DNA of 64,000 bases from Buchnera aphidicola (Pemphigus populi) (GTDB taxonomy: Bacteria > Pseudomonadota > Gammaproteobacteria > Enterobacterales > Enterobacteriaceae). Location: positions 496,001 through 560,000 of the forward strand of contig NZ_OZ060372.1 in the NCBI RefSeq assembly GCF_964058935.1, read 5' to 3'. This document shows, piece after piece, positions 33,056-44,446 of the stretch. The notes beneath the pieces are model-generated. The model saw only the letters and a program-made list of their open reading frames with translations. It was not told the DNA's origin and did not search any database. The translations under genes were made by a program, and so were the position numbers. How positions within the stretch are numbered: position 1 is the first letter of the stretch; every line of letters begins with the position of its first letter.

Positions 33056-33465
33056 TACATCACCGTTTTAGTAACAAATATAGTTTTAATAGGTAATTTT
33101 GCAGCTGCTGCCTTAAATGCTTCTCGAGATAATTCTTCTGATAAACCTTCTATTTCATACAGAACCTTTCCTGGTTGAATTAAAGCAACCCAATATTCAA
33201 CATTACCTTTCCCTTTTCCCATTCTAACTTCTAATGGTTTCTGAGTAATAGGTTTATCAGGAAAAATACGTATCCACATTTTTCCTTGTCTTTTTACAGA
33301 ACGAGTAATAGCCACTCGAGCTGCTTCAATTTGACGAGCTGTTAAACGTCCTCTATCTACAGACTTTAAACCAAAACTTCCGAATTTAACATCTGTTCCA
33401 ACAGCAAGACCACGATTCCGTCCTTTATGCATTTTTCGAAATTTAGTTCGTTTTGGTTGCATCAT
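33055..33465 (-). CDS. rplP: 50S ribosomal protein L16
   Basis: Large-subunit protein near the A-site tRNA. It has 136 residues, as in E. coli, starting [19 protein letters not shown] (E. coli MLQPKRT). Family blocks [19 protein letters not shown] and [14 protein letters not shown] are intact. It lies between rpsC and rpmC in normal S10 operon order. Confidence 0.97.
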   Translation of the reverse strand: MMQPKRTKFRKMHKGRNRGLAVGTDVKFGSFGLKSVDRGRLTARQIEAARVAITRSVKRQGKMWIRIFPDKPITQKPLEVRMGKGKGNVEYWVALIQPGKVLYEIEGLSEELSREAFKAAAAKLPIKTIFVTKTVM

Positions 33466-33479
33466 ATTAGTGAATCTCC

Positions 33480-34181
33480 TTACTTACGGTGCCTGCGATA
33501 ATATTTTTTAGTTTGTGCAAGCGGCCGTTCTAATTTTTTAATAGAAGACATACCACCTAATATTTCTCCTTTGAAAATCCATACCTTTACTCCAACAATT
33601 CCGTATGTTGTATGCGCTTCTGAGGTATTATATTCAATATCAGCGCGCAATGTATGTAAAGGAACTCTACCTTCACGATACCATTCTTTTCTTGCTATTT
33701 CAGCTCCTCCCAGACGTCCACTTATTTCTACTTTTATTCCTTTTGCTCCTTGTCTCATAGCATTTTGCACTGCTCGTTTCATGGCACGTCGAAACATTAT
33801 TCTTCTTTCTAGTTGAGATGTGATATTATCGGCTACTAATTTTGCATCTAACTCTGGTTTCCTTACTTCAGAAATGTTAATTTGTGCTGGAACACCTGTT
33901 ATAGCTGTAATAACAGTTCTTAATTTTTCTACATCTTCTCCTTTTTTTCCTATAACAATTCCCGGACGTGCTGTATAAATTGTAATTCGAATACTTTTAG
34001 CGGGACGCTCAATAATAATTCGAGATACAGACGCCTTACATAATTCTTTTTTTAAAAAACTTCTAACTTGAAAATCGCTATTTAAATTATCAGCAAAATC
34101 TTTACTATTCGAAAACCAAATAGAATTCCAAGATTTAATTATACCCAATCGCATACCATTAGGGTGCACCTTTTGACCCAT
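33480..34181 (-). CDS. rpsC: 30S ribosomal protein S3
   Basis: mRNA entry-tunnel protein with helicase function. It has 233 residues, the E. coli length. The N-terminal KH domain contains [15 protein letters not shown], and the C-terminal domain contains [20 protein letters not shown]. It is followed 14 bases later by rplP. No anomalies. Confidence 0.97.
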   Translation of the reverse strand: MGQKVHPNGMRLGIIKSWNSIWFSNSKDFADNLNSDFQVRSFLKKELCKASVSRIIIERPAKSIRITIYTARPGIVIGKKGEDVEKLRTVITAITGVPAQINISEVRKPELDAKLVADNITSQLERRIMFRRAMKRAVQNAMRQGAKGIKVEISGRLGGAEIARKEWYREGRVPLHTLRADIEYNTSEAHTTYGIVGVKVWIFKGEILGGMSSIKKLERPLAQTKKYYRRHRK

Positions 34182-34198
34182 GACTAGTCTCCAAAATA

Positions 34199-34531
34199 TT
34201 AGCGATCAGAAACAACTATGGTGATATGACTAGTACGTTTTAAAATTCGATCAGCACGACCTTTAGCACGTGGCATCATCCGTTTCATAGTTGGACCTTC
34301 ATTAACAAAAATTTTTTTTATTATTAAATCATCTATATCAGCACCATCATTATGTTCAGCATTGGATATTGCTGATTCCAAGACTTTTTTTACTAAATTT
34401 GATGCCTTTTTATTAGAATACATCAGTATTTCTAAAGCTTTTTGTACTCTTTTACCACGAATTAAATCAACCACTAAACGAATCTTTTGAGCAGAAGAAC
34501 GAGCTTGACGATATTGCGCTAAAACTTCCAT
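34199..34531 (-). CDS. rplV: 50S ribosomal protein L22
   Basis: Tunnel-wall protein of 110 residues, the E. coli length. The extended beta-hairpin region is present ([20 protein letters not shown]). The N-terminal part contains [12 protein letters not shown]. It lies between rpsS and rpsC in S10 operon order. Confidence 0.97.
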   Translation of the reverse strand: MEVLAQYRQARSSAQKIRLVVDLIRGKRVQKALEILMYSNKKASNLVKKVLESAISNAEHNDGADIDDLIIKKIFVNEGPTMKRMMPRAKGRADRILKRTSHITIVVSDR

Positions 34532-34549
34532 TTATTCCTCTTTTTTTAA

Positions 34550-34828
34550 CTAACGTTTTTTCACTTTTCGGTCAGCAGCATGACCTTTATAAGTCCGAGT
34601 TAAAGAAAATTCTCCTAATTTATGTCCGACCATATCTTCAGTAATAAAAACAGGTATATGTTGTCGACCATTATGTATTGCTATAGTTAAACCTATCATA
34701 TTAGGAAAAACAGTAGAACGACGAGACCAAGTCCGTAATGGTTTTTTATCATTTTTTTTAACAGCCTTCTCTACTTTCTTAAGCAAACTAAAATCTATAA
34801 AAGGACCTTTTTTCAGAGAACGCGGCAT
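34550..34828 (-). CDS. rpsS: 30S ribosomal protein S19
   Basis: Head protein that contacts the A-site finger. It has 92 residues, as in E. coli, with [18 protein letters not shown] at the start and [20 protein letters not shown] at the end, both nearly identical to E. coli. It lies 16 bases from rplB. One of the most conserved ribosomal proteins in this window. Confidence 0.97.
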   Translation of the reverse strand: MPRSLKKGPFIDFSLLKKVEKAVKKNDKKPLRTWSRRSTVFPNMIGLTIAIHNGRQHIPVFITEDMVGHKLGEFSLTRTYKGHAADRKVKKR

Positions 34829-34844
34829 TTTTTATCCCATATAA

Positions 34845-35666
34845 TTATTTTTTTCGACTACGTAAGATAAATTTATCAGTACGTTTGTTTTTTCTAGTTT
34901 TTTTTCCTTTTGTTTGAATACCCCATGGAGTAACTGGATGTTTCCCAAAATTTCTACCTTCTCCTCCTCCATGCGGATGATCAACAGGATTCATAGCAGT
35001 ACCTCGTACTGTTGGTCTAATACCTCTCCAACGTGCAGCACCTGCCTTACCCAGTACTCTTAACATATGTTCTGAATTTCCTACTTCTCCAATAGTAGCT
35101 CGACAATTAGATAAAATCTTTCTTATTTCACCTGATCTTAATCGAACCGTAACATAGGATCCTTCACTAGCTACCAATTGCACATAGCTACCAGCAGAAC
35201 GTGCTATTTGTCCTCCTTTTCCAGGTTTGATCTCTATATTATGAACCAATTCACCCACTGGTATATTTTTTAAAGGTAACGCATTGCCTACTTTTATAGC
35301 TTCCTGTACACCAGAAATTATTCTATCTCCGATAGATAACCCTTTTGGAGCTAAAATATACTTACGTTCCCCATCTTTATAAAGTATCAAAGCAATATTG
35401 GCCGAACGATTAGGATCATATTCAAGACGTTCCACAATAGCCGGTATACCATCTTTTATTCTTTTAAAATCAATAATTCTATATGCTCTTTTATGCCCTC
35501 CACCTATGTGACGAGTAGTAATTCTACCATCGTTATTTCTTCCACCTGTTTTGGTATTTTTTTTAGTTAATAAAGAAAATGATCTACCTTTATACAAACC
35601 TTTGTCAATAACTTTAATAACATGACGACGCCCAGGAGATGTTGGTTTACATTTAATAATTGCCAT
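34845..35666 (-). CDS. rplB: 50S ribosomal protein L2
   Basis: Core large-subunit protein near the peptidyl transferase centre. It has 273 residues, as in E. coli. The essential region [20 protein letters not shown], including the conserved His residue implicated in peptidyl transfer, is intact. It follows rplW by 19 bases. Confidence 0.98.
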   Translation of the reverse strand: MAIIKCKPTSPGRRHVIKVIDKGLYKGRSFSLLTKKNTKTGGRNNDGRITTRHIGGGHKRAYRIIDFKRIKDGIPAIVERLEYDPNRSANIALILYKDGERKYILAPKGLSIGDRIISGVQEAIKVGNALPLKNIPVGELVHNIEIKPGKGGQIARSAGSYVQLVASEGSYVTVRLRSGEIRKILSNCRATIGEVGNSEHMLRVLGKAGAARWRGIRPTVRGTAMNPVDHPHGGGEGRNFGKHPVTPWGIQTKGKKTRKNKRTDKFILRSRKK

Positions 35667-35685
35667 ATTTCTATTTCCCTAAAAA

Positions 35686-35988
35686 CTAATCCGTACTACC
35701 TAATAGATCTACATTATGACCTTTTTTTAAAGTAATATAAGCTTTTTTCCAATTTTTATTGCGACTAACTTGATTCCCTTTACGTTTCTTTTTCCCTTTT
35801 ATCAACAGTGTATTAACAGCACTGACTTCTACGTTAAATAATACTTGTACAGCATTTTTTATCACTTTTTTTTTTGCATTAGCCATGACTTTAAAAACTA
35901 TAGTATTAGATTTTTCTGCAGACAAAGAAGACTTTTCTGAAATTCTAGGAGCTAATAATACTTTAAAAAGATTATCTTCATACATCAT
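35686..35988 (-). CDS. rplW: 50S ribosomal protein L23
   Basis: Tunnel-exit protein that docks trigger factor and SRP. It has 100 residues, as in E. coli, with [12 protein letters not shown] near the N-terminus. Its ATG overlaps the rplD stop in an ATGA, so translation is coupled. A second ATG follows immediately, and either could be used. Confidence 0.96.
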   Translation of the reverse strand: MMYEDNLFKVLLAPRISEKSSLSAEKSNTIVFKVMANAKKKVIKNAVQVLFNVEVSAVNTLLIKGKKKRKGNQVSRNKNWKKAYITLKKGHNVDLLGSTD

Positions 35989-36590
35989 GCAAACATTTCC
36001 TCTATTTTAGTGATAGCTTCAACAGTTATAATGATATTTTTAAAAGAAATTAAACTAACCGGATTTATTAAATGAACATCACAAACATCAACTCCATACA
36101 AATTACGAGCAGCTAAAAATAAATTATTATCTATACCTTTTATAATAATTAATGCATTATTTAGCCCTATATCCCTTAATTTACCCACTAATAATTTAGT
36201 CTTCGGTAAATCCAAAGAAAATTTTTTAAACACTAAAAGACGATTTTGACGCACTAATTCTGAAAAAATACTTTGCATAGCACCATGATACATCTTACGA
36301 TTAACTTTCTGTTCATAATTTTTTGGTTTAGAAGCAAATGTAACCCCCCCAGAACGCCATAATGGACTTCTAAATGATCCAGCTCTTGCACGTCCTGTTC
36401 CTTTTTGACGCCATGGTTTCTTTCCAGATCCAGAAACTTCAGCGCGACTTTTTTGAGCACGTGTACCCTGTCTAGATCCAGACTGATAAGCCATTACCAC
36501 TTGATGCACAAGTGCTTTATTAAAGTCTCGTCCAAATATTACCTCAGATAAATTAAGTGAGGTTGATTCATCTTTAAGTAATAATTTCAT
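35985..36590 (-). CDS. rplD: 50S ribosomal protein L4
   Basis: Tunnel protein and, in E. coli, autogenous repressor of the S10 operon. Homology (MKLLLKD...[10 protein letters not shown]) and GGAGT seven bases upstream fix the start at 36590; the frame is open 12 codons further. This gives 201 residues, as in E. coli. The extended loop [20 protein letters not shown] is conserved. The rplC stop ends one base before this start. Confidence 0.97.
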   Translation of the reverse strand: MKLLLKDESTSLNLSEVIFGRDFNKALVHQVVMAYQSGSRQGTRAQKSRAEVSGSGKKPWRQKGTGRARAGSFRSPLWRSGGVTFASKPKNYEQKVNRKMYHGAMQSIFSELVRQNRLLVFKKFSLDLPKTKLLVGKLRDIGLNNALIIIKGIDNNLFLAARNLYGVDVCDVHLINPVSLISFKNIIITVEAITKIEEMFA

Positions 36591-36591
36591 C

Positions 36592-37230
36592 TTATACTCC
36601 TTGTGCTTTAATAGCCGGTTTAACAATAAGATTGCTACCGGTCACACCAGGAACAGAACCTTTTATCAACAGCAAGTTTTGGTCAGTATCAATTCTAATT
36701 ATTTCTAAATTTTGAACTGTTACCCGAATGTTTCCTACATGCCCTGCCATTTTTTTACCTTTAAATACTCTTCCTGGAGTTTGATTTTGACCAATAGAAC
36801 CAGGCACACGATGAGATAATGAGTTACCATGAGTCGCATCTTGAGTACGAAAATTCCATCTTTTCACCGTACCACAAAATCCTTTTCCTTTAGAAAAACC
36901 AGTAATATCAACTTTTTTTATATTTGAAAAAATATTCAAGTCAATTATATTACCTACTTTAAAATTTTTAATATTAGAAATTCTAAACTCCCATAAACCA
37001 CGACCAGCTGTTACACCTGACTTAATAAAATGACCAGATTCAGGCTTGGTTAACCGATTAGACTTTTTTGTACCTGTAGTAACTTGTATAGCTTGATAAA
37101 CATCATTATCAAAATTTTTAATTTGAGTGATTCGATTTTCTTGTACTTCAATCACTGTTACAGGTATGGAAATACCTTCTTTACTAAAAATTCTTGTCAT
37201 ACCTATTTTTTTACCAACTAAACCAATCAT
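36592..37230 (-). CDS. rplC: 50S ribosomal protein L3
   Basis: Early assembly protein near the peptidyl transferase centre. It has 212 residues (E. coli 209). The conserved finger region [17 protein letters not shown] and the Gln methylation-site region [18 protein letters not shown] are intact. Second gene of the S10 operon. The prmB methylase that modifies the Gln in E. coli is not in this window. Confidence 0.97.
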   Translation of the reverse strand: MIGLVGKKIGMTRIFSKEGISIPVTVIEVQENRITQIKNFDNDVYQAIQVTTGTKKSNRLTKPESGHFIKSGVTAGRGLWEFRISNIKNFKVGNIIDLNIFSNIKKVDITGFSKGKGFCGTVKRWNFRTQDATHGNSLSHRVPGSIGQNQTPGRVFKGKKMAGHVGNIRVTVQNLEIIRIDTDQNLLLIKGSVPGVTGSNLIVKPAIKAQGV

Positions 37231-37264
37231 GATTTTTCAACCCTTTGATTACTTCATTCTTTTA

Positions 37265-37975
<711 letters not shown>

Positions 37976-39160
37976 TCAACTAATCACTTTAACAACTACA
38001 CCTGCTCCAACTGTGCGACCACCCTCACGAATTGCAAAACGTAATCCATCAGACATTGCAATAGGATGAATTAACGTAACAGTCATTTTAATATTATCTC
38101 CAGGCATCACCATTTCTATATCTTTAGGTAATTCAATAAAACCAGTTACATCTGTGGTTCTAAAATAGAACTGAGGACGATATCCTTTAAAAAAAGGTGT
38201 ATGACGACCTCCTTCTTCTTTTGATAACACATAAACTTCAGATTCAAATTTAATATGAGGATGAATAGTTCCTGGTTTTGCTAATACTTGTCCTCTTTCT
38301 ATATCTTCTCGTTTAGTACCTCTTAATAATATTCCAACATTTTCTCCAGCTCTCCCTTCATCTAATAATTTACGAAACATTTCAACACCAGTACATGTTG
38401 TTTTTATAGTATTTTTTATGCCAACAATTTCTACTTCTTCGCCAACTTTAATTATACCTTGTTCAACTCTACCAGTTACCACTGTTCCTCTACCAGAAAT
38501 AGAAAAAACATCTTCTATAGGCAGCAGAAATGATTTTTCAATTGATCTTTTTGGTTCCGGAATATAACTATCTAATAAATTAGCCAAATCAACAATTTTC
38601 TCTTCCCATTCTGGCACACCTTCTAATGCTTTTAAAGCTGAACCTCTTATAATAGGGGTATCATCACCTGGAAAATCATATTGCGTTAATAAATCTCTCA
38701 CTTCCATTTCTACCAATTCTAATAATTCTTCATCATCAACAGCGTCGCATTTATTTAAAAATACAATAATATGGGGAACACCTACTTGACGACCCAATAA
38801 AATATGTTCACGTGTTTGCGGCATGGGACCATCACTAGCTGCTACTACTAAAATAGCTCCATCCATTTGAGCAGCTCCCGTAATCATATTTTTTATATAG
38901 TCAGCATGACCAGGACAATCAACATGCGCATAATGTCTATTAAGAGTGTCATACTCAACATGAGAAGTATTAATAGTAATACCTCTTTCTTTTTCTTCAG
39001 GAGCATTATCTATTTGATCAAATGCACGAGGAGATCCACCATATTTTTTGGCTAATACTGTAGTAATAGCCGCTGTTAAAGTAGTTTTTCCATGATCAAC
39101 ATGTCCTATTGTTCCTACATTTACATGAGGTTTTAAGCGTTCAAATTTTTCTTTAGACAT
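37976..39160 (-). CDS. tuf: Elongation factor Tu
   Basis: GTPase that delivers aminoacyl-tRNA to the ribosome. It has 394 residues, as in E. coli. G1 is GHVDHGKT (19-26), G3 DCPGHADY, and G4 NKCD, followed by the two beta-barrel domains with [10 protein letters not shown] and the C-terminal GRTVGAGVV. The start has GGTGAT upstream. Only one copy is seen here, in the str operon position of tufA, after fusA. Confidence 0.98.
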   Translation of the reverse strand: MSKEKFERLKPHVNVGTIGHVDHGKTTLTAAITTVLAKKYGGSPRAFDQIDNAPEEKERGITINTSHVEYDTLNRHYAHVDCPGHADYIKNMITGAAQMDGAILVVAASDGPMPQTREHILLGRQVGVPHIIVFLNKCDAVDDEELLELVEMEVRDLLTQYDFPGDDTPIIRGSALKALEGVPEWEEKIVDLANLLDSYIPEPKRSIEKSFLLPIEDVFSISGRGTVVTGRVEQGIIKVGEEVEIVGIKNTIKTTCTGVEMFRKLLDEGRAGENVGILLRGTKREDIERGQVLAKPGTIHPHIKFESEVYVLSKEEGGRHTPFFKGYRPQFYFRTTDVTGFIELPKDIEMVMPGDNIKMTVTLIHPIAMSDGLRFAIREGGRTVGAGVVVKVIS

Positions 39161-39202
39161 AATTTATCACCCTTATTAATACTTTATAAAATAAAAAAAA
39201 TT

Positions 39203-41317
39203 TTATTTCTCTCTTTCTAAGATAATATTTTTAGCTATATTAGCAGGAGATTCAGAATATTGTAAAAATTCCATAGAATAAATAGCTCTTCCTTGACTTT
39301 GAGACCTCAAATCAGTAGCATATCCAAACATTTCAGATAAAGGAACCTTAGCAAAAATAATTTTCCCATTAATTATATTATTCATACCTTCAATCACGCC
39401 TCTGCGACGATTTAAATCCCCAATGATATCTCCCATATAATCTTCTGGAGTTTCTACTTCTACTTTCATGATAGGTTCAAGTAATACTGGATTAGCTTTT
39501 TTAAAAGCATTTTTAAATGCTATAGATGCTGCTAATTTAAATGCTATTTCAGAAGAATCTACATCATGATAAGATCCGAAATGTAAACGAACACCTATAT
39601 TTACCACTGGATATCCTGCTAAGGGCCCATATTTTAGCTGCTCTTGAATACCTTGATCTATTGCTGAAATATATTCTCCTGGAATTACTCCACCTTTAAT
39701 ATCATTTATAAAATTATAATTAGATTCACTAGTTTCTGGTGCTAATGGAAATAAATCAATCACTACATGCCCGTACTGACCTCTTCCTCCAGATTGCTTA
39801 ATATGTTTACCTTCTACATCTTTTACTAATTCTTTAATTGTTTCTCTATAAGCCACCTGAGGCTTACCAATATTACCACTTACATTAAACTCTCTTTTCA
39901 TGCGATCAACAATAATTTCTAAATGTAATTCACCCATGCCTGCAATAATAGTTTGATTAGATTCTTCGTCTATCCACACTCGAAACGAAGGATCCTCTTT
40001 TGCTAATCTATTTAAAGCGAATCCCATTTTTTCCTGATCAGATTTGGTTTTAGGTTCTACAGAAATAGAAATCACTGGTTCAGGAAATTCCATACGTTCC
40101 AAAATGATTTTGTATTTTTTATCACATAAAGTATCACCTGTTGTGACATCTTTTAATCCAATAGCAGCAGCTATGTCACCAGATCGTACTTCTTTAATTT
40201 CTTCTCTTTTATTTGCATGCATCTGCACAATACGCCCAAATCTTTCTTTCTGAGATTTTACAGAATTAAAAACAGTATCTCCCGAGCGAACTACACCAGA
40301 ATAAACCCTAAAAAATGTTAAATTACCAACAAATGGATCACTAGCAATTTTAAAAGCTAATGCTGAAAATGGTGCTGAATCAGCAGAACTGGGTAAAGTA
40401 GTTATATTTCCATTTTTGTCTACAATTTCTTTTTCTTTTTGTATATCTATAGGAGATGGTAAATATTCTATTACTGCATCTAATAAAGATTGTACTCCTT
40501 TATTTTTAAATGCAGATCCACAAGTAATAATAACGATTTCATTATTTACAACTCTTTGTCGCAATGCTGATTTTATTTCTTCTTCAGATAATGGTTCTCC
40601 ATTTAAATATTTTTCCATGATAACTTCATTAGCTTCAGCAGCAGACTCAACTAATTTATGATTCCATTTTTTAGATAATTCTAACATATCAATCGGAATA
40701 TCTGTATAAGTAAAAGTTACTCCTTGATCTGTATCAAGCCAACAAATAGCTTTCATTTTAATTAAATCAATTACTCCTGTAAACGTATCCTCACTACCAA
40801 TTGCCAGTTGAATAGGTATAGGATTCGCACCAAGACGATTTTTAATTTGTTCAACTACTTTTAAAAAATTAGCTCCCATCCGATCCATTTTATTAACAAA
40901 TGCAATCCTAGGTACTTTATACTTATTTGCTTGACGCCAAACAGTTTCAGATTGAGATTGCACCCCACCTACTGCACAATAAACCATTACAACACCATCT
41001 AAGACACGCATAGAGCGTTCCACTTCTATCGTAAAATCAACATGTCCTGGAGTATCAATGATATTAATTCTATGAGGCATAAATTGATTGGCCATACCAG
41101 ACCAAAATGCAGTTGTTGCAGCAGAAGTAATGGTTATACCCCTCTCTTGTTCTTGTTCCATCCAATCCATTGTAGCCGCACCATCATGTACTTCACCTAT
41201 TTTATGATTAATTCCTGTATAAAATAAAATTCGTTCAGTCGTAGTAGTTTTTCCAGCATCTATATGAGCACTAATTCCAATATTTCTATAATTTGTAATA
41301 GGAGTAGTACGAGCCAT
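39203..41317 (-). CDS. fusA: Elongation factor G
   Basis: Translocase GTPase of 704 residues, the E. coli length. G1 AHIDAGKTT, the switch [10 protein letters not shown] and G4 NKMD lie in the N-terminal domain, followed by domains II-V with [11 protein letters not shown] near the C-terminal part. AGAGGA precedes the ATG. It is flanked by rpsG and tuf as in the E. coli str operon. Confidence 0.98.
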   Translation of the reverse strand: MARTTPITNYRNIGISAHIDAGKTTTTERILFYTGINHKIGEVHDGAATMDWMEQEQERGITITSAATTAFWSGMANQFMPHRINIIDTPGHVDFTIEVERSMRVLDGVVMVYCAVGGVQSQSETVWRQANKYKVPRIAFVNKMDRMGANFLKVVEQIKNRLGANPIPIQLAIGSEDTFTGVIDLIKMKAICWLDTDQGVTFTYTDIPIDMLELSKKWNHKLVESAAEANEVIMEKYLNGEPLSEEEIKSALRQRVVNNEIVIITCGSAFKNKGVQSLLDAVIEYLPSPIDIQKEKEIVDKNGNITTLPSSADSAPFSALAFKIASDPFVGNLTFFRVYSGVVRSGDTVFNSVKSQKERFGRIVQMHANKREEIKEVRSGDIAAAIGLKDVTTGDTLCDKKYKIILERMEFPEPVISISVEPKTKSDQEKMGFALNRLAKEDPSFRVWIDEESNQTIIAGMGELHLEIIVDRMKREFNVSGNIGKPQVAYRETIKELVKDVEGKHIKQSGGRGQYGHVVIDLFPLAPETSESNYNFINDIKGGVIPGEYISAIDQGIQEQLKYGPLAGYPVVNIGVRLHFGSYHDVDSSEIAFKLAASIAFKNAFKKANPVLLEPIMKVEVETPEDYMGDIIGDLNRRRGVIEGMNNIINGKIIFAKVPLSEMFGYATDLRSQSQGRAIYSMEFLQYSESPANIAKNIILEREK

Positions 41318-41419
41318 TTTATTCCTCTGATCCTCAAATAGTCTAAATCATTAATAAATAAAAAATAATGGCTTTATGTATATATAAAAATACTAATTCT
41401 TAAAAAATAAAAAAATATT

Positions 41420-41890
41420 TTACCAACGATAATGCGCAAAAGCTTTATTTGCTTCCGCCATCCTATGAATCTCTTCTCTTTTTTTAACAGCGTTTCCTTT
41501 ATTTTCTGTAGCGTCAGAAATTTCATTAGATAATCTGAGAAACATAGATTTATCCGATCGTTTACGTGCAGATTCAATAATCCAACGCATCGCTAAAGCA
41601 TTTCTTCTTACGGGACGTACTTCTACCGGAACTTGATAAGTAGATCCTCCCACTCGGCGAGATTTAACTTCCACTGTAGGACGTACATTCTCTAATGCAA
41701 GATTAAAAATATCCAATTCAGATTTACCTATACGTTGAGATAATTTTTTTAACGCTCGATATACAATTACTTCAGCTATTGATTTCTTCCCATCAACCAT
41801 TAATATATTAATAAATTTAGCTAACGTTTCAGACGAAAATTTTGGATCTGGTAAAATTTTACGATTTCCAATGACACGACGACGAGGCAT
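41420..41890 (-). CDS. rpsG: 30S ribosomal protein S7
   Basis: Primary assembly protein of the small-subunit head; in E. coli it represses the str operon. The start at 41890 ([18 protein letters not shown]) is chosen by homology. A GTG two codons earlier overlaps the Shine-Dalgarno GGAG. This gives 156 residues, the short form (E. coli B), ending KAFAHYRW. It lies 102 bases from fusA. Confidence 0.97.
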   Translation of the reverse strand: MPRRRVIGNRKILPDPKFSSETLAKFINILMVDGKKSIAEVIVYRALKKLSQRIGKSELDIFNLALENVRPTVEVKSRRVGGSTYQVPVEVRPVRRNALAMRWIIESARKRSDKSMFLRLSNEISDATENKGNAVKKREEIHRMAEANKAFAHYRW

Positions 41891-41972
41891 AAACACTCCA
41901 TTTGGGAAAATTTATATTTTTTATAAACAAACTAATTGCAAAAAGGATATCAGTTATATGTAAATGTTACAT

Positions 41973-42347
41973 TTACGCTTTTGATCTTTTTACACCATAT
42001 TTAGAACGACTTTTTTTACGATCTTTAACTCCCGCACAATCTAATGAACCTCTAACAATATGATAACGAACTCCTGGTAAATCTTTTACTCGTCCACCTC
42101 TGATTAAAATTACTGAATGCTCTTGTAAATTATGTCCTTCTCCACCAATGTAGGCAGTTACCTCAAAACCATTTGTTAATCGTACCCGACAAACTTTTCT
42201 TAGTGCTGAATTAGGTTTTTTAGGAGTAGTTGTATAAACTCTGGTACATACTCCTCTTTTTTGTGGACATCCATCTAATGCTGGTACATTACTTTTTGTA
42301 ATTCTACGAACACGAGGTCTGCGAACCAACTGATTTATTGTGGCCAT
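41973..42347 (-). CDS. rpsL: 30S ribosomal protein S12
   Basis: Decoding-centre fidelity protein, the streptomycin target. The start at 42347 ([12 protein letters not shown]) has AGGAG upstream; the frame is open for nine further codons. It has 124 residues, as in E. coli. The wild-type lysines of [12 protein letters not shown] and [13 protein letters not shown] are present, so no resistance change is visible. It starts the str operon, preceded by tusB. Confidence 0.97.
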   Translation of the reverse strand: MATINQLVRRPRVRRITKSNVPALDGCPQKRGVCTRVYTTTPKKPNSALRKVCRVRLTNGFEVTAYIGGEGHNLQEHSVILIRGGRVKDLPGVRYHIVRGSLDCAGVKDRKKSRSKYGVKRSKA

Positions 42348-42468
42348 AAAAACTCCTATTATAAAATTTTTCATAATTGCTAAGATAATAAATTAAATTG
42401 AGAATGCTATGGTCATGCAGAATTTAGATTAATCAAAGATATCAAACTTTATAAAAAATACTAATTAC

Positions 42469-42756
42469 TTACCAATTCATTTGCTGCTTATTTTTTTCAG
42501 TTAAAAAAACAAATTTCTGATAACTAATCATCATAAATTCCGTTGAAATTTTATTACTAAGACCACGTGCTTCAACATCTTCTTGTAATACATAGAGATT
42601 AGCTGATGAGTTTAAGATATCTCTTAAAAAATAATTTTTTCTTACAGCAATAAGTACACCATCTTGTAACGCTAAAAAATCATCTGATTTTCTCAAATTA
42701 TCTAATAATAATACCATATTACTTTTAAAAGGGGAATTCATTAAAGTATGTAGCAT
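42469..42756 (-). CDS. tusB: Sulfurtransferase complex subunit TusB
   Basis: Part of the TusBCD heterohexamer that relays sulfur from TusA to TusE for 2-thiouridine at U34 of tRNA-Glu, -Lys and -Gln. It has 95 residues, the E. coli length, beginning MLHTLMNSPF and ending in NKQQMNW. It follows tusC by 12 bases and precedes rpsL, the E. coli order. It is the most diverged of the three subunits. Confidence 0.9.
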   Translation of the reverse strand: MLHTLMNSPFKSNMVLLLDNLRKSDDFLALQDGVLIAVRKNYFLRDILNSSANLYVLQEDVEARGLSNKISTEFMMISYQKFVFLTEKNKQQMNW

Positions 42757-42768
42757 AATAAGAACTTC

Positions 42769-43128
42769 TTAAAAATTGATAATACCATCACATGTGCTAA
42801 TTTTTTTTTGAAAAACATATTTATCTAAAATATTTATGTCTAATAAAAAAATATCTTTTTCTAAAATTCCTCGTTCGATTAAAGAATTAGCACAAAAATA
42901 AAATGTATTGATACCATATAAAGGTAAAATGCAAAATGCAGATGCATAGTCTTGAGATAATATTTTTTCTGGTTTTTGATTTTTTACTAATTGAAAAATT
43001 CCATCACCAATAAAAAAAATAGAAATATTTTGTATTGTCAAAGAAGCCGATAAGATCATATCTAAACCTTCTCTTCCAAAAGCAGTACCATGTGGAGCAT
43101 GGGAAAAAACAAAAGCAATATTTTTCAT
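42769..43128 (-). CDS. tusC: Sulfurtransferase complex subunit TusC
   Basis: DsrF-like subunit of the TusBCD complex. It has 119 residues, as in E. coli, with the conserved start MKNIAFVFSHAPHGTAFGRE and FFIGDGIFQL. It lies between tusD and tusB with spacings of nine and twelve bases, so the three are one transcript. No decay is visible. Confidence 0.93.
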   Translation of the reverse strand: MKNIAFVFSHAPHGTAFGREGLDMILSASLTIQNISIFFIGDGIFQLVKNQKPEKILSQDYASAFCILPLYGINTFYFCANSLIERGILEKDIFLLDINILDKYVFQKKISTCDGIINF

Positions 43129-43137
43129 AAAATTAAT

Positions 43138-43524
43138 TTAAAATTGTATGATACGATCACATTTTTGAATCGCTTCAGATAATGCACCTAATCCAGCTAA
43201 TTGAAATCCATTTGCCAAATTTCCTTTTTGAAGCCCAATTCTTAAAGCTTGTTCATCACTTATAACGCCTCTTCTGGATGCTGCGCTAATGCAAATATTC
43301 AATTTAATTGAAAACTGATCATTAAAATCTTCCCAAGCTTTAACTAAATTATATTCGTCATCAGCTGGAAATATCATTTTATTAGCATTTAACACACCAT
43401 TGAAATAAAAAAAAACACTATTCAATTCATGCCCACAATCAATTAAAGCTTTAGAAAATAATAAAGCTGTACTAGCATTTTCTGTGCCATACGCCGAACC
43501 AGTTACTATTACCAAATAATTCAT
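43138..43524 (-). CDS. tusD: Sulfurtransferase TusD
   Basis: DsrE-like subunit that carries the persulfide. The catalytic Cys78 is present in LNICIS, as in E. coli. It has 128 residues, the E. coli length. Retaining the active Cys argues that the relay works; TusA, TusE and MnmA must be encoded outside this window. yheO, upstream in E. coli, is missing; fkpA follows on the same strand side. Confidence 0.94.
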   Translation of the reverse strand: MNYLVIVTGSAYGTENASTALLFSKALIDCGHELNSVFFYFNGVLNANKMIFPADDEYNLVKAWEDFNDQFSIKLNICISAASRRGVISDEQALRIGLQKGNLANGFQLAGLGALSEAIQKCDRIIQF

Positions 43525-43615
43525 ACATTATTGCAACCAAAAATATTTTAAAAAATAAATAATGTTTAATATAAATAAAACATTTTTTTAAAATTAAGTA
43601 ATAAGAATTTTTATT

Positions 43616-43638
43616 ATATTGACATTAATAGTCAATAT
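43616..43638 (-). terminator. Hairpin after fkpA
   Basis: Arms ATATTGAC (43616-43623) and GTCAATAT (43631-43638) with a 7-base loop, just beyond the fkpA stop. On the minus strand the tail is TAATAAAAA, without a true U run, so it may be an mRNA-stabilising hairpin rather than a terminator. Confidence 0.4.
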
Positions 43639-43642
43639 TTCT

Positions 43643-44446
43643 TTACTCTAATACAGATTTAAAATCTATTAATTCTATATCAAAAATCAAAGTTGAATTA
43701 CCAGGAATACCTGGTACCCCATTTTCTCCATAAGCCAATTGAGGAGGTATTACTAATTTAATTTGTCCACCCTTTTTTATGTATTTTATACCTTCTTGCC
43801 ATCCTGGAATTACATTTTTTAAAGATAACCATATTGGTCCGCTGACATATGAATTATCAAATTCAGTGCCATCAATGAATATTCCCTTATAATTCACTAA
43901 AATCATATCATTACTTTTAGGCGTAGTACCATCTCCTGCTCTTTTTATTAAAAGGCATAATCCTGTTTTTGTTTTCTTCACATCTGCTTGTTTGATAAAT
44001 TTAGATATATATATTTTTCCTTTTTTATTATTTTCCTCAGTTTGTTTTTTTAAAAAAATCATTTCTGTACCTCTTAATTTATTTTCTAAATTTTTTAATC
44101 TGTTTGCAATCTCTTCATTAGATAATTTTAATTCTCCTAATATTGTGTCTTTTATCCCTGCAATAAATTGCATCTTATTTAGAAAAAAACCTAATTTTTC
44201 CTGTTCCATCAATGAATGCTCCATATAATTACCTAATGAAGCCCCTAATGCATAAGAGGTTTTTTCATTATCTTCTTTAAAATTAGGTGCATGAGTTATA
44301 TAAGATATATTTCCTTTCAATGATGTGGTTTCAAAATATTTATATGCTGAAAATACGCTAGGCATTAAAAATACACCATATAGTATGCAAATACACTTAA
44401 ATATATTGAGATATTTCTTGAGAACAGTATTACTTTTAATATTCAT
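43643..44446 (-). CDS. fkpA: FKBP-type peptidyl-prolyl isomerase FkpA
   Basis: Periplasmic chaperone and proline isomerase. It has 267 residues (E. coli 270). The N-terminus is a signal-like segment (basic start, hydrophobic core, likely cleavage after SVFSA). Then follow the helical dimerisation domain, including YALGASLGNYMEHSLMEQEK, and the C-terminal FKBP domain with VNYKGIFIDGTEFDNSY and VIPPQLAYGENG. In E. coli it also adjoins the tus/yheO region. The longer, more polar signal peptide than in E. coli is odd, but the AT bias could explain it. Confidence 0.93.
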   Translation of the reverse strand: MNIKSNTVLKKYLNIFKCICILYGVFLMPSVFSAYKYFETTSLKGNISYITHAPNFKEDNEKTSYALGASLGNYMEHSLMEQEKLGFFLNKMQFIAGIKDTILGELKLSNEEIANRLKNLENKLRGTEMIFLKKQTEENNKKGKIYISKFIKQADVKKTKTGLCLLIKRAGDGTTPKSNDMILVNYKGIFIDGTEFDNSYVSGPIWLSLKNVIPGWQEGIKYIKKGGQIKLVIPPQLAYGENGVPGIPGNSTLIFDIELIDFKSVLE